Source: Clostridia bacterium
Lineage (GTDB): Bacteria; Bacillota; Clostridia; Oscillospirales; Acutalibacteraceae
Assembly: GCA_017406805.1 (NCBI GenBank)
Contig: JAFQXU010000012.1
Coordinates: 1 to 35,453 of the forward strand
DNA: 35,453 nucleotides
Direction: 5' to 3'
Under the pieces are notes generated by a model. It did not search any database. It was given only the letters and a program-made list of their open reading frames with translations, and was not told the origin of the DNA. Each line of letters starts with the position of its first letter. Position 1 is the stretch's first letter. Positions 23,416 to 30,578 of the stretch are shown piece after piece. The position numbers and the translations under genes were made by a program.

Positions 23416-24981
23416 ATGGCACGAGCAGTAACTGTAATTCCGGCAACGCTTAATTTATTTACAAATACCTCAATACGGGCACCAATCAGGCGAAAAACAG
23501 CGGGATATGCAAGGGTGTCCACAGATAACGAAGAACAACTTTCAAGTTACGAAGCACAAGTCGATTATTATACAAGGTATATAAAGTCAAAAAGTGAATG
23601 GGAGTTTGTTGGGGTTTATACTGACGAAGGAATAAGTGCCACCAACACCAAAAAACGTGATGGATTCAACAGAATGATAAAAGATGCGCTTGACGGAAAG
23701 ATAGACCTTATTATTACAAAGTCAGTTTCACGATTTGCGAGGAACACAGTAGATACACTTACTACAGTCCGTAAGCTCAAAGAAAAAGGTGTAGAAGTTT
23801 ATTTTGAGAAAGAAAATATTTATACGCTTGATTCAAAAGGTGAGCTGCTCATAACAATAATGAGTTCACTCGCTCAAGAGGAATCAAGATCAATAAGCGA
23901 AAATGTAACGTGGGGTCAGCGTAAGAGGTTTGCTGACGGGAAAGTAAGTCTGCCGTACAAACATTTTCTCGGTTACGAAAAAGGGAAAGATGGTGTTCCT
24001 AAACTCGTAGAGAAAGAAGCTAAAATCGTAAGATTAATATATAGATTATTCTTGGAAGGGAAAACAATCTCATCCATTGCTAAATATCTTACTGATAACA
24101 AAATTCATACTCCGGCAGGAAAGAAAAAGTGGTCTATAACAACTGTTCAAAGTATTTTAACTAATGAAAAATATAAAGGTGATGCTTTACTTCAGAAATG
24201 CTATACTGTTGACTTTCTTACAAAAAAGCAGAAGAAAAACGAAGGTGAAGTTCCGCAGTACTACGTAAAAAACAGCCATGAGGCTATTATTTCTCCCGAA
24301 GTTTATGATTTAGCACAAAATGAGCTTAAGAACAGAGCGAAAGGAAATTTTAATCATAGTTCGGCAAGTCCTTTTTCGAGCAAAATTATATGCGGAGAAT
24401 GTGGCGGTTTTTATGGTTCAAAGGTATGGCACTCAAATGATAAGTATAGAAAAGTCATATGGCAGTGTAACAACAAATTTAAAAACAAAAATAAATGCAA
24501 AACTCCTCATTTAACTGAAAATCAGATAAAAGAAGAATTTGTAAAAGCATTTAATAACTTAATTAGCAATAAAGACGAAGTTATAAGAGATTGCGAGAAC
24601 ACAGTTTTAAACCTTATAAATACTGAAGATATAGACAGCAAAATATCAAAGCTTCAGGAAGAAAGTGAAATTATAGTAGAGTTAATGAAGAACCTGATAT
24701 ATGAGAATTCCAGAAAAGTTATGAACCAAGATGAATACAATAAAAAATATGATTCTTATACTGAGAAATACGAAAAAATCAAAAGCGAATTATCAAAATT
24801 AGAAGACAAAAAACAAGATTTAAAAGTTCGTAGAGACAGAATAAAGATATTCATTGAAAATTTGAAAAGTAATGACAAACTAATAGACGAATTTGACAAG
24901 CAACTTTGGTATGTGTTGGTAGATAAAGTTGTAGTTTATGAGGATGAAAATGTAGAGTTTAAATTTAGAAATTCAAACTAA
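23416..24981 (+). CDS. Large serine recombinase
   Basis: A 521-residue site-specific recombinase of the type found in clostridial integrative and conjugative elements. The N-terminal resolvase domain shows AGYARVSTDNEEQL with catalytic Ser35, then VYTDEGISATNTKKRDGFNR, ITKSVSRFARNT and SSLAQEESRSISENVTWGQRKR. The recombinase domain (YRLFLEGKTISSIAKYLTD; NEKYKGDALLQK) and a zinc ribbon (CGECGGFYG, then C in WQCNNK and KCKTPHL) follow, with a coiled coil (about 410-485) near the end. ATG 23416 matches the family N-terminus (MARAVTVIPATLN). The IS ends 6 bp ahead, so the native promoter and ribosome site are gone; GGGGG of the IS end, 8 nt upstream, can serve instead. It overlaps the MBL gene tail to tail by 4 bp. 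Confidence 0.94.
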   Translation: MARAVTVIPATLNLFTNTSIRAPIRRKTAGYARVSTDNEEQLSSYEAQVDYYTRYIKSKSEWEFVGVYTDEGISATNTKKRDGFNRMIKDALDGKIDLIITKSVSRFARNTVDTLTTVRKLKEKGVEVYFEKENIYTLDSKGELLITIMSSLAQEESRSISENVTWGQRKRFADGKVSLPYKHFLGYEKGKDGVPKLVEKEAKIVRLIYRLFLEGKTISSIAKYLTDNKIHTPAGKKKWSITTVQSILTNEKYKGDALLQKCYTVDFLTKKQKKNEGEVPQYYVKNSHEAIISPEVYDLAQNELKNRAKGNFNHSSASPFSSKIICGECGGFYGSKVWHSNDKYRKVIWQCNNKFKNKNKCKTPHLTENQIKEEFVKAFNNLISNKDEVIRDCENTVLNLINTEDIDSKISKLQEESEIIVELMKNLIYENSRKVMNQDEYNKKYDSYTEKYEKIKSELSKLEDKKQDLKVRRDRIKIFIENLKSNDKLIDEFDKQLWYVLVDKVVVYEDENVEFKFRNSN

Positions 24982-25739
24982 ATATAAATACTAAAGTTAT
25001 CATATTCATAAATTCCGTTACCGTGCTTTAAATTGCCCTCTCGTTCTAAATTTACAAATGCGTCCCATATTTTATCTACGATATTTGTATTTATGCTTAG
25101 TTTATAATGTGCAGGCAATACTTTATTTATATCCAATTTTCTTATTTTGCCAATAGAATTTTTAAAGTCTATCGGGTTTGTAGTCGGATAATAAGCATCT
25201 AATTTACCGCAGTATATCAAATCCCCTGTAAATAAATATTTATTTTCTATATCATAAAAGCATAAATGTCCAGGTGAATGTCCCGGAGTGTGAATCGCTT
25301 TAATTTTTCGATTTCCTAGATCTATAACATCATTATCATTTAGGATTATAGCAGGTTTTTTGCTATAAATTTCATATTTATCTATATTAAAATCTTTTGG
25401 AAAATCGCAAGACTCTTTAAGCAGGTTATCCTTTACAACTGCCAGAGGAAGTGGAAATTTTATAAGCCAGTCTTTTTCTAATTTATGGACTGCTATATTA
25501 TCAAAATACTTATGCCCTCCAATATGGTCCCAGTGAACGTGAGTTGTTGCAACAATTATGGGCAAGGTTGTAATTTCGTCAATTTCATTTTTTATATTTG
25601 AAACTCCTAATCCTGTATCAATTAACAATGCCTTTTCTTTTCCCAGCAATAAATAAGAATGTACATTTTCCCAATGCCTATACTCGCTAATTGAAAAAGT
25701 TTTATTATCTATTTTTTCTATTGTAAACCATTTGTCCAT
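24978..25739 (-). CDS. MBL-fold metallo-hydrolase
   Basis: A 253-residue cytoplasmic metallo-beta-lactamase-fold hydrolase. All metal ligands are present: THVHWDHIGG (HxHxDH), His in HTPGHSPGHLCF, Asp in YLFTGDLIY, and the C-terminal His in LPAHY. This set matches glyoxalase-II-like and related thioester or phosphodiester hydrolases, so substrate cannot be told. I chose ATG 25739 (MDKWFTIEK), which matches related proteins and has GGGG 9 nt ahead; an ATG at 25754 would add 5 residues. It converges with the recombinase, with the stop codons overlapping by 4 bp, which suggests that both entered together. Confidence 0.9.
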   Translation of the reverse strand: MDKWFTIEKIDNKTFSISEYRHWENVHSYLLLGKEKALLIDTGLGVSNIKNEIDEITTLPIIVATTHVHWDHIGGHKYFDNIAVHKLEKDWLIKFPLPLAVVKDNLLKESCDFPKDFNIDKYEIYSKKPAIILNDNDVIDLGNRKIKAIHTPGHSPGHLCFYDIENKYLFTGDLIYCGKLDAYYPTTNPIDFKNSIGKIRKLDINKVLPAHYKLSINTNIVDKIWDAFVNLEREGNLKHGNGIYEYDNFSIYI

Positions 25740-25816
25740 TCGCTGTAACCCCATTATAAAATTATAGTTTTTTCTATTATATCAGTTTTTTAAGAGTGGT
25801 AAAATCGAAATTTTGA

Positions 25817-25990
25817 TAAAATTACTATTTTAAAAAAATACTAGATTTTAATAGCGTTATGGCAGAAGCGTTTGTTTTTGAGGGGGTTGGATTATTGGCT
25901 TCACAGCATTCTGTGGTACGTGCGGTAGGAATGCTTCTCTACCGTGATCCGGAAAGTTCTAAGCAAATTTATCAGTTGATGATGAAATAG
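25817..25990 (+). pseudogene. Degenerate copy of the small gene at 19057-19227
   Basis: The open stretch after a stop at 25814 reads ILDFNSVMAEAF, then GMLLYRDPESSKQIYQLMMK and a stop. It aligns over nearly its full length with the 56-residue protein at 19057-19227. The codon at the start position is ATA and there is no ribosome site. A 43-codon ORF from ATG 25859 exists but also lacks one. I regard it as a dead copy. It is followed by a strong hairpin. Confidence 0.5.
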
Positions 25991-26008
25991 TAAAGTTTTT
26001 CAAGTTAT

Positions 26009-26060
26009 ACTTTCTTCATACAAATATAAAAATCTGTATGAAGAAAGTTGATTCTTTTTT
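26009..26060 (+). terminator. Strong hairpin terminator ahead of the AbiE operon
   Basis: A perfect 14-bp stem (ACTTTCTTCATACA with its complement) around a 12-nt loop, followed by TGATTCTTTTTT. It insulates the AbiE promoter, which begins 7 bp later. Confidence 0.75.
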
Positions 26061-26066
26061 ATTGAT

Positions 26067-26104
26067 TTGACAACCGTGCTAATTATGTTTATAATAATAG
26101 CACG
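26067..26104 (+). promoter_or_regulatory. abiE promoter with overlapping operator
   Basis: TTGACA (26067-26072), 17 bp, TATAAT (26090-26095): a perfect consensus promoter. The inverted repeat CGTGCTA (26075-26081) and TAGCACG (26098-26104) lies in the spacer and just past the -10 box. AbiEi antitoxins are known to bind inverted repeats in their own promoter, so this is the expected operator. Confidence 0.8.
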
Positions 26105-26130
26105 AACGTCAAAACAAGAAGGTGAGTATA

Positions 26131-26724
26131 ATGTCTTTTAAAGAGAAACTAAAAAAACTTTTCAAAGCTTCATCGGGTATTCTATCTACAGAAGAAGTCG
26201 AGGCGGCCGGTATTCCTCGTCAATATTTATGGATTTTAAAAAACGAAAACGAAATTCAAATGATATCCAGGGGTATCTATGCTTCGAATGAGGTGTTTGA
26301 AGATGAAATGTACCTAATCAGTCTGCGCACAAACAAAGCCGTTTTTTCTCATGAAACAGCCCTTTATATTCATAATCTTACTGACCGTGATCCGCTTTTT
26401 TATACCGTTACGTTGCCAAGCGGATATAATCCTTCCAGACTCAAAAATTCGAATATTGAAGTACACACCGTAAAAAAAGAATTTTTTGAAATTGGAAAAA
26501 CTACGGCAAAGACGATCTATGGGAGAAATATTACTGTTTATGATAAGGAAAGAACAATTTGTGATATTTTACGTTCAAGAAACAAAATGGATAAATATGT
26601 TCTAAATGAAGCGATTAAGCGTTATGTTAAATCGAAAGAAAAAGATATTCACAAACTCACGAGGTTTGCAAAAATATTTAGAGTGGAAAAAGTTTTAGAT
26701 AGTTACTTGGAGTTACTTTTATAA
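26131..26724 (+). CDS. AbiEi family antitoxin / transcriptional repressor
   Basis: The antitoxin of a type IV toxin-antitoxin system (AbiE), which in studied cases represses its own operon and counters the AbiEii nucleotidyltransferase without binding it. The 197-residue protein has the N-terminal winged helix (GILSTEEVEAAGIPRQYLW; ISRGIYA) and the C-terminal antitoxin domain (FSHETALYIHNLTDRDP, TVTLPSGYNP, TVYDKERTICDILR). ATG 26131 follows AGAAGGTGAG by 4 nt; GTG 26122 lies within that site. Its stop codon abuts the toxin's ATG. The consensus promoter with a dyad fits autoregulation. Confidence 0.92.
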   Translation: MSFKEKLKKLFKASSGILSTEEVEAAGIPRQYLWILKNENEIQMISRGIYASNEVFEDEMYLISLRTNKAVFSHETALYIHNLTDRDPLFYTVTLPSGYNPSRLKNSNIEVHTVKKEFFEIGKTTAKTIYGRNITVYDKERTICDILRSRNKMDKYVLNEAIKRYVKSKEKDIHKLTRFAKIFRVEKVLDSYLELLL

Positions 26725-27549
26725 ATGACATCAATGAGGATGAAAGCACTTATACGAAATATAGCTAAAGAGAAAAATATAAATTCGGCAGTAGTGCTAA
26801 GAAATTATATGTTAGAGCGTCTGCTCGAACGTATTTCAAAATCAAAATATAAAGATAATTTTGTCCTTAAAGGTGGGATGCTTGTAGCGTCAATCGTTGG
26901 GATTGATTCAAGAGCTACAATTGATTTAGATGCCACGCTTAGACATTTTCCTCTTTCAAAAGAAGAGCTGGAAATGGCATTTGGAGATATTTTGAAAATA
27001 GAAATTGACGATGGTATAACAATAAAACTTTTGAATATAACAGAAATTCGAGAGGACGCCGAATATCATGGCTTTAGGCTTGGTTTGGTGGGTATGGTAG
27101 ATGAATCTAAAATACCGCTAAAAGTTGATATCACAACAGGAGATGAGATTACTCCAGATGCTGTAAAATATTCATTTAAACTCCTTCTTGAGGACAGAAA
27201 CATTGAAGTTTTAGCCTATAATTTGGAAACTGTTTTAGCAGAAAAAGTAGAGTCGATTATTTCAAGAGGAGTAGCAAATACTCGCATGAGAGATTTTTAT
27301 GATATTTACATTTTAACCAAGCTTCAATCTGAAAATATAGATAGAGATCTGTTTAAGAAGGCTTTGACCGCAACTTCAAAAAACAGAGGTTCTGAAAATC
27401 AGATATCAAATACCGAAAATATTTTAATTGATATTAAAGAAAGTGAAAAACTTAAAAGTTTATGGAAAAACTATATCGTTAAAAATCCTTATGCACAAGA
27501 TATAAGTTGGGATAGCGTTATTGACGCAGTATTTAAACTGTTATTCTAG
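26725..27549 (+). CDS. AbiEii family nucleotidyltransferase toxin
   Basis: Toxin partner of the preceding gene, a 274-residue member of the DNA polymerase beta-like nucleotidyltransferases. Related AbiE toxins halt growth and give abortive infection against phages; some modify tRNA 3' ends. Motifs visible: LKGGMLVASI (50-51 GG), SRATIDLDA (67-69 DxD), KVDITTGDE and LETVLAEKVESIISR, then RMRDFYDIYIL. All four family blocks are intact. The start codon abuts the antitoxin stop (TAAATG), so translation is coupled. A terminator lies 22 bp after the stop codon, ending a two-gene operon. Confidence 0.93.
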   Translation: MTSMRMKALIRNIAKEKNINSAVVLRNYMLERLLERISKSKYKDNFVLKGGMLVASIVGIDSRATIDLDATLRHFPLSKEELEMAFGDILKIEIDDGITIKLLNITEIREDAEYHGFRLGLVGMVDESKIPLKVDITTGDEITPDAVKYSFKLLLEDRNIEVLAYNLETVLAEKVESIISRGVANTRMRDFYDIYILTKLQSENIDRDLFKKALTATSKNRGSENQISNTENILIDIKESEKLKSLWKNYIVKNPYAQDISWDSVIDAVFKLLF

Positions 27550-27571
27550 TAAATACAAATTATTTTATAGG

Positions 27572-27608
27572 GCTTATAAACTGTAAAAAGTCGGTTTATA
27601 AGCTTTTT
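27572..27608 (+). terminator. Terminator after the AbiE operon
   Basis: GCTTATAAAC pairs with GTTTATAAGC across a 12-nt loop and is followed by TTTTTG. Confidence 0.8.
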
Positions 27609-27637
27609 GCATACAATAAGGCAAATTTTTATTTCTA

Positions 27638-27664
27638 AAAAAGTATTACCTAAAAATACTTTTT
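27638..27664 (+). promoter_or_regulatory. Hairpin directly abutting the ribosome site of the mini-ORF
   Basis: AAAAAGTATT (27638-27647) pairs with AATACTTTTT (27655-27664) around a 7-nt loop. The last stem base touches the Shine-Dalgarno GAGGAG (27666-27671). It ends in a short T-run, so it may act as an attenuator or modulate ribosome access. No clear promoter is visible in the 30 bp before it. Confidence 0.4.
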
Positions 27665-27678
27665 GAGGAGAGAAAAAC

Positions 27679-27750
27679 ATGTGTAATAAAAATAACCCAA
27701 GTAAATGTGAAACATATCCTGTAAATAAGAAAGGTACTATTGTCAATTAA
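27679..27750 (+). CDS. Mini-ORF of 23 codons coupled to the Mu-F-like gene
   Basis: ATG 27679 has a strong ribosome site (GAGGAG, 7 nt ahead). The peptide starts MCNKNNPSKCETYPVNKKGT and ends IVN. It overlaps the next gene by 11 nt (TTG start inside its last codons), and that gene has no ribosome site of its own. This layout is typical of translational coupling. It may be a leader for control, a tiny product in its own right, or what remains of a longer gene. I do not recognise it. Confidence 0.55.
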   Translation: MCNKNNPSKCETYPVNKKGTIVN

Positions 27751-29146
27751 ACAAGGTTATATTTTGAAAGAAGCTTCAACGCCTAAAGTTAAAAACCAAA
27801 ATTTAACGCATAGAGGGTATTTGATCAGATCAATACTTGGAATATATAAACCCCTGTATGACGTGGTCAAAAGCGATGTGGCCGAAGTATATAACATTAT
27901 AAATAAGGCACAGGAAGATACCAAGTTTTTAGAAATTCAAGACAAGTATAACAATGTAGAAACCAGCGTGCTCCGATACGAGATTAAGGCCATAGCCGAA
28001 GATATGTGCCTTGACCTTTCGCATTTCATAAATAGAATCTCGCAAAACACCTATGAAAAAGTTTATGAATCCATAATCGATATCTTATCCGAAGAGAGTA
28101 AAGCAGAGGAAATATTGCCTAGCGAAGATTTGGAAATTTTAGAGCTCTATGATAAAATAAATATATGGCTGGGAGATTTAAAATCTTGGTTTCTGGATAA
28201 TATAAGTACTTCCTTTGAAAATTCACTTTTAGAAAATAAAAGTCTTGTTCAAAAAGGTTTATTTAGTGATATTTTTGAAAATATAAAAAATACTTGTGAG
28301 GAAGCCAAGGCTAAGGTAGAGTCCGTTATAAGGGATACCATTTTAAATACTTGGACTATGGCGGGAAAAATAGCGTTTAAGGTTCAAAGAGTAGAATCTT
28401 ATCAGATAGTTTTCTCGGGTCATCCGAATGCTTGTGAAGAGTGTGAAAGCATGGCAGATGAGCATTTTAACATAGCTGACTTGAAAATTGGAGTAACCGC
28501 ACCGCCTTTTCATCCGCATTGTGGTTGTAGAATGATGCCCTATAACTCAGCAAAAAAAGAAGGTAGTTTATGGGAGCAACTGGTTATTGCCGCAAATGTA
28601 GCATTTGAACTTTTGGCTCAGATAGGCCCTACAGAAGAGCTATTTCCGCCTTTTTATGATTTTGTAAAATCAGCTATTTCTGCAGCCGGAAACTATTATT
28701 TACAAAACAAAGGTTGGACTATAGCTAAAGAGCTTTTTAATTGGGGAATGTATGGAAAAGGAATGGGTTTGCCAAATAGAGTAAAAAATATGTTAATAGA
28801 GGAACTTAAAAACTCTAATATACTCAAAGAAAAAATAAGAGAATATACAAAAAATGGTCAAGATTTTGATCTACAAGAAACTTCTATTGAGTTTAAGCCA
28901 AACGAAGCTAACCTTCATTATTTTGTACAAAACGCTTATTTATGGCTTGAAGGTAAAAAGTTGGATGAACAAGGCAAATGGCAAATATACGTTAAATTAA
29001 AAGATCAATATGATTTTACTCAATTTCGTAATAGTTTGGCATTTACAGATTTAGCCAATAATTTGGGTGAAGCGATGCAACGAAACGGCATGATGACAGA
29101 ATTCACCACGGAAGTAGAATTTACACATATATTTGAGGGGTTATGA
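27740..29146 (+). CDS. Mu-F-like (phage minor head) domain protein, putative toxin-like
   Basis: A 468-residue protein without signal peptide. N-terminal helical part (1-175); then a segment (about 180-268) matching the end of Phage Mu protein F/minor head proteins: SGHPNACEECESMADEHF and FHPHCGCRMMPY, i.e. Cys232, Cys235, His258, His260, Cys261, Cys263. After that comes a hydrophobic segment (278-320) and a separate C-terminal domain (about 375-468) with WQIYVKLKDQYDF and NLGEAMQRNGMMTEF. No portal, terminase or capsid genes are near, so this is not a prophage head gene. Orphan Mu-F-like domains also occur in polymorphic toxins. Starts at TTG 27740, coupled to the mini-ORF. Two membrane proteins follow at once. 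The toxin role is inferred from layout only. Confidence 0.65.
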   Translation: MSIKQGYILKEASTPKVKNQNLTHRGYLIRSILGIYKPLYDVVKSDVAEVYNIINKAQEDTKFLEIQDKYNNVETSVLRYEIKAIAEDMCLDLSHFINRISQNTYEKVYESIIDILSEESKAEEILPSEDLEILELYDKINIWLGDLKSWFLDNISTSFENSLLENKSLVQKGLFSDIFENIKNTCEEAKAKVESVIRDTILNTWTMAGKIAFKVQRVESYQIVFSGHPNACEECESMADEHFNIADLKIGVTAPPFHPHCGCRMMPYNSAKKEGSLWEQLVIAANVAFELLAQIGPTEELFPPFYDFVKSAISAAGNYYLQNKGWTIAKELFNWGMYGKGMGLPNRVKNMLIEELKNSNILKEKIREYTKNGQDFDLQETSIEFKPNEANLHYFVQNAYLWLEGKKLDEQGKWQIYVKLKDQYDFTQFRNSLAFTDLANNLGEAMQRNGMMTEFTTEVEFTHIFEGL

Positions 29147-29674
29147 ATGAATTTTTTTAAAACAGGTATTTTTAAAGCGATATTAATATTATTACTGATT
29201 ATAGGTGGAGGTGTATTTATTATTTCTATTCCTAAAATTTTTGGAAATATGTTAGTACATACAATTGATTGGCTTACAGGTGGTACTGAACCTAAATATG
29301 ATGAAAAAGGGAAAATGATATATGACGATGGCCACCATACGATAGAATCTTTTGGAAAAAGGAAAGAATTTGAGATATGGCGAAGTGGTACCAAGAAAGA
29401 TGGAAATTGGATTCTATTTGATAGGGATAAAAACAAGGAGATAGATATAGTAAGAGTTTTTACAGAATCTTTTTCATCTCCATATGTGTACACTTTGGGA
29501 GAAAAAGGTTATACAAAACTAAATTACGAAACTGCGGAGATTGTTCAAAGTAAAAGCATTGAGGATTTTTCCGAGCAAGACAGTAGTGTTTTTAAAAAAC
29601 TTGAAGCCAAGGCAAAAGGCAATCAAGAAAAACATGCAGTATCATGGGACTATGCAATGCCTTCAGATAACTAG
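29147..29674 (+). CDS. Membrane-anchored protein, paralogue of the next gene (possible immunity protein)
   Basis: A 175-residue protein with one N-terminal membrane segment (about 9-31) and a soluble domain. The ATG follows the TGA of the Mu-F-like gene without a gap, and GAGGGG inside that gene serves as ribosome site, so the two are coupled. The soluble part shows HTIESFGKRK, WILFDRDKNKEID and YVYTLGEKGYTKLNYETAEI. The same blocks recur in the next gene. I know no named family. Position and duplication resemble tandem immunity genes behind a toxin. Confidence 0.6.
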   Translation: MNFFKTGIFKAILILLLIIGGGVFIISIPKIFGNMLVHTIDWLTGGTEPKYDEKGKMIYDDGHHTIESFGKRKEFEIWRSGTKKDGNWILFDRDKNKEIDIVRVFTESFSSPYVYTLGEKGYTKLNYETAEIVQSKSIEDFSEQDSSVFKKLEAKAKGNQEKHAVSWDYAMPSDN

Positions 29675-29703
29675 TTTTCGATTTCAATAGCGGAGTAAAT
29701 AAA

Positions 29704-30162
29704 ATGGCTAAATTTTTTAAGTGGTTTGGAATATCAATCGGTGTCATATTTTTAATAGTAGTTATTCTTGGTGTATTAGTTGTAGGAATAATAAGCAAAA
29801 AAGCAAAGAAAAATTATATGGATAAAAATATGTATTGCGATAACCGCAAAACAGTAGAATCTTTCGGTAACAAAAGGTTTGCTATAGAAAAAGGAACTAG
29901 GGTTGATAATGAAGATAAAATAATAGATGGCGAAAAAAGATATTTTCTCTTTGATAGAAGTAAGAATGAAGATGTTGATTACGACGTAAAAAGCTATAAA
30001 AAATCAGGTTCATATGTATATATTTTGGGTTGTGAGGGTTATACAAAGCTAAACTACGAAACAGGCGAAGTTATACGAAGCGAAAACATAGATAGTTTTG
30101 GCGAAGAAGACAGAAAAATTTTTGGATCTCTCAAGGCAGGCAAGGGGTTTATAAAAAAATAG
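29704..30162 (+). CDS. Membrane-anchored protein, paralogue of the preceding gene
   Basis: A 152-residue protein with one N-terminal membrane segment (about 8-31). It shares with its neighbour KTVESFGNKR, YFLFDRSKNEDVD and YVYILGCEGYTKLNYETGEV, then SxxIxxFxExDxxxFxxL, while the rest has diverged. GGAG stands 8 nt ahead of the ATG, 29 bp behind the previous stop. A tandem duplicate that has drifted is common among immunity genes that keep pace with variable toxins, which is an inference here. The interval 30163-30578 holds a terminator and the next promoter but no gene I can support. Confidence 0.6.
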   Translation: MAKFFKWFGISIGVIFLIVVILGVLVVGIISKKAKKNYMDKNMYCDNRKTVESFGNKRFAIEKGTRVDNEDKIIDGEKRYFLFDRSKNEDVDYDVKSYKKSGSYVYILGCEGYTKLNYETGEVIRSENIDSFGEEDRKIFGSLKAGKGFIKK

Positions 30163-30342
30163 TTGTGTGATATTATTTTCTTGTAGAAAACAGCAAAAGA
30201 AAGTAGTTCCCCGAGGAATATCAAAGAGTGGGTTGCATACTTTCGCACGGTGATATAAAATTTATTTATACTTTCACACGCTTTCAAAAATAAAATTACC
30301 CGTGCGTTTGTATTAAAACTTGAGTGATTAGACATAATTAAA

Positions 30343-30390
30343 TATCTATTGATACGATGATTTAGCTCGGTAACACCGGGCTATTTTTTT
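30343..30390 (+). terminator. GATAC dyad plus terminator hairpin (repeat copy 3)
   Basis: TATC-TATT-GATAC (30343-30355), 7 nt, then stem TAGCTCGGT/ACCGGGCTA (30363-30383) with a 3-nt loop AAC and seven T. Third copy of the arrangement at 18893 and 22003. The hairpin itself recurs at 31272 without the dyad. Confidence 0.75.
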
Positions 30391-30483
30391 AGTCTGTTTT
30401 TAAAACATTAAAAACTGCTTCCTTTTATTTAGAAATTTACATCAGCAAAATGTCTTGCTGTTATTTAAAATTAAATTTAATAC

Positions 30484-30512
30484 TTGCAATTTTAATAAAA
30501 CTAGCGTATAAT
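30484..30512 (+). promoter_or_regulatory. Promoter of the ankyrin-like protein gene
   Basis: TTGCAA (30484-30489), 17 bp, TATAAT (30507-30512), about 66 nt ahead of the ATG. Confidence 0.75.
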
Positions 30513-30578
30513 TAGTATGTGGTTAAAAATCTATTAACCATCAATAATATTTAAACTAATTAAAAGGAGAATTTAGTA

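Noticed and set aside
29020..29493. 157-codon minus-strand open frame
   Set aside because: Lies across the junction of two coupled plus-strand genes and is antisense to their conserved blocks.
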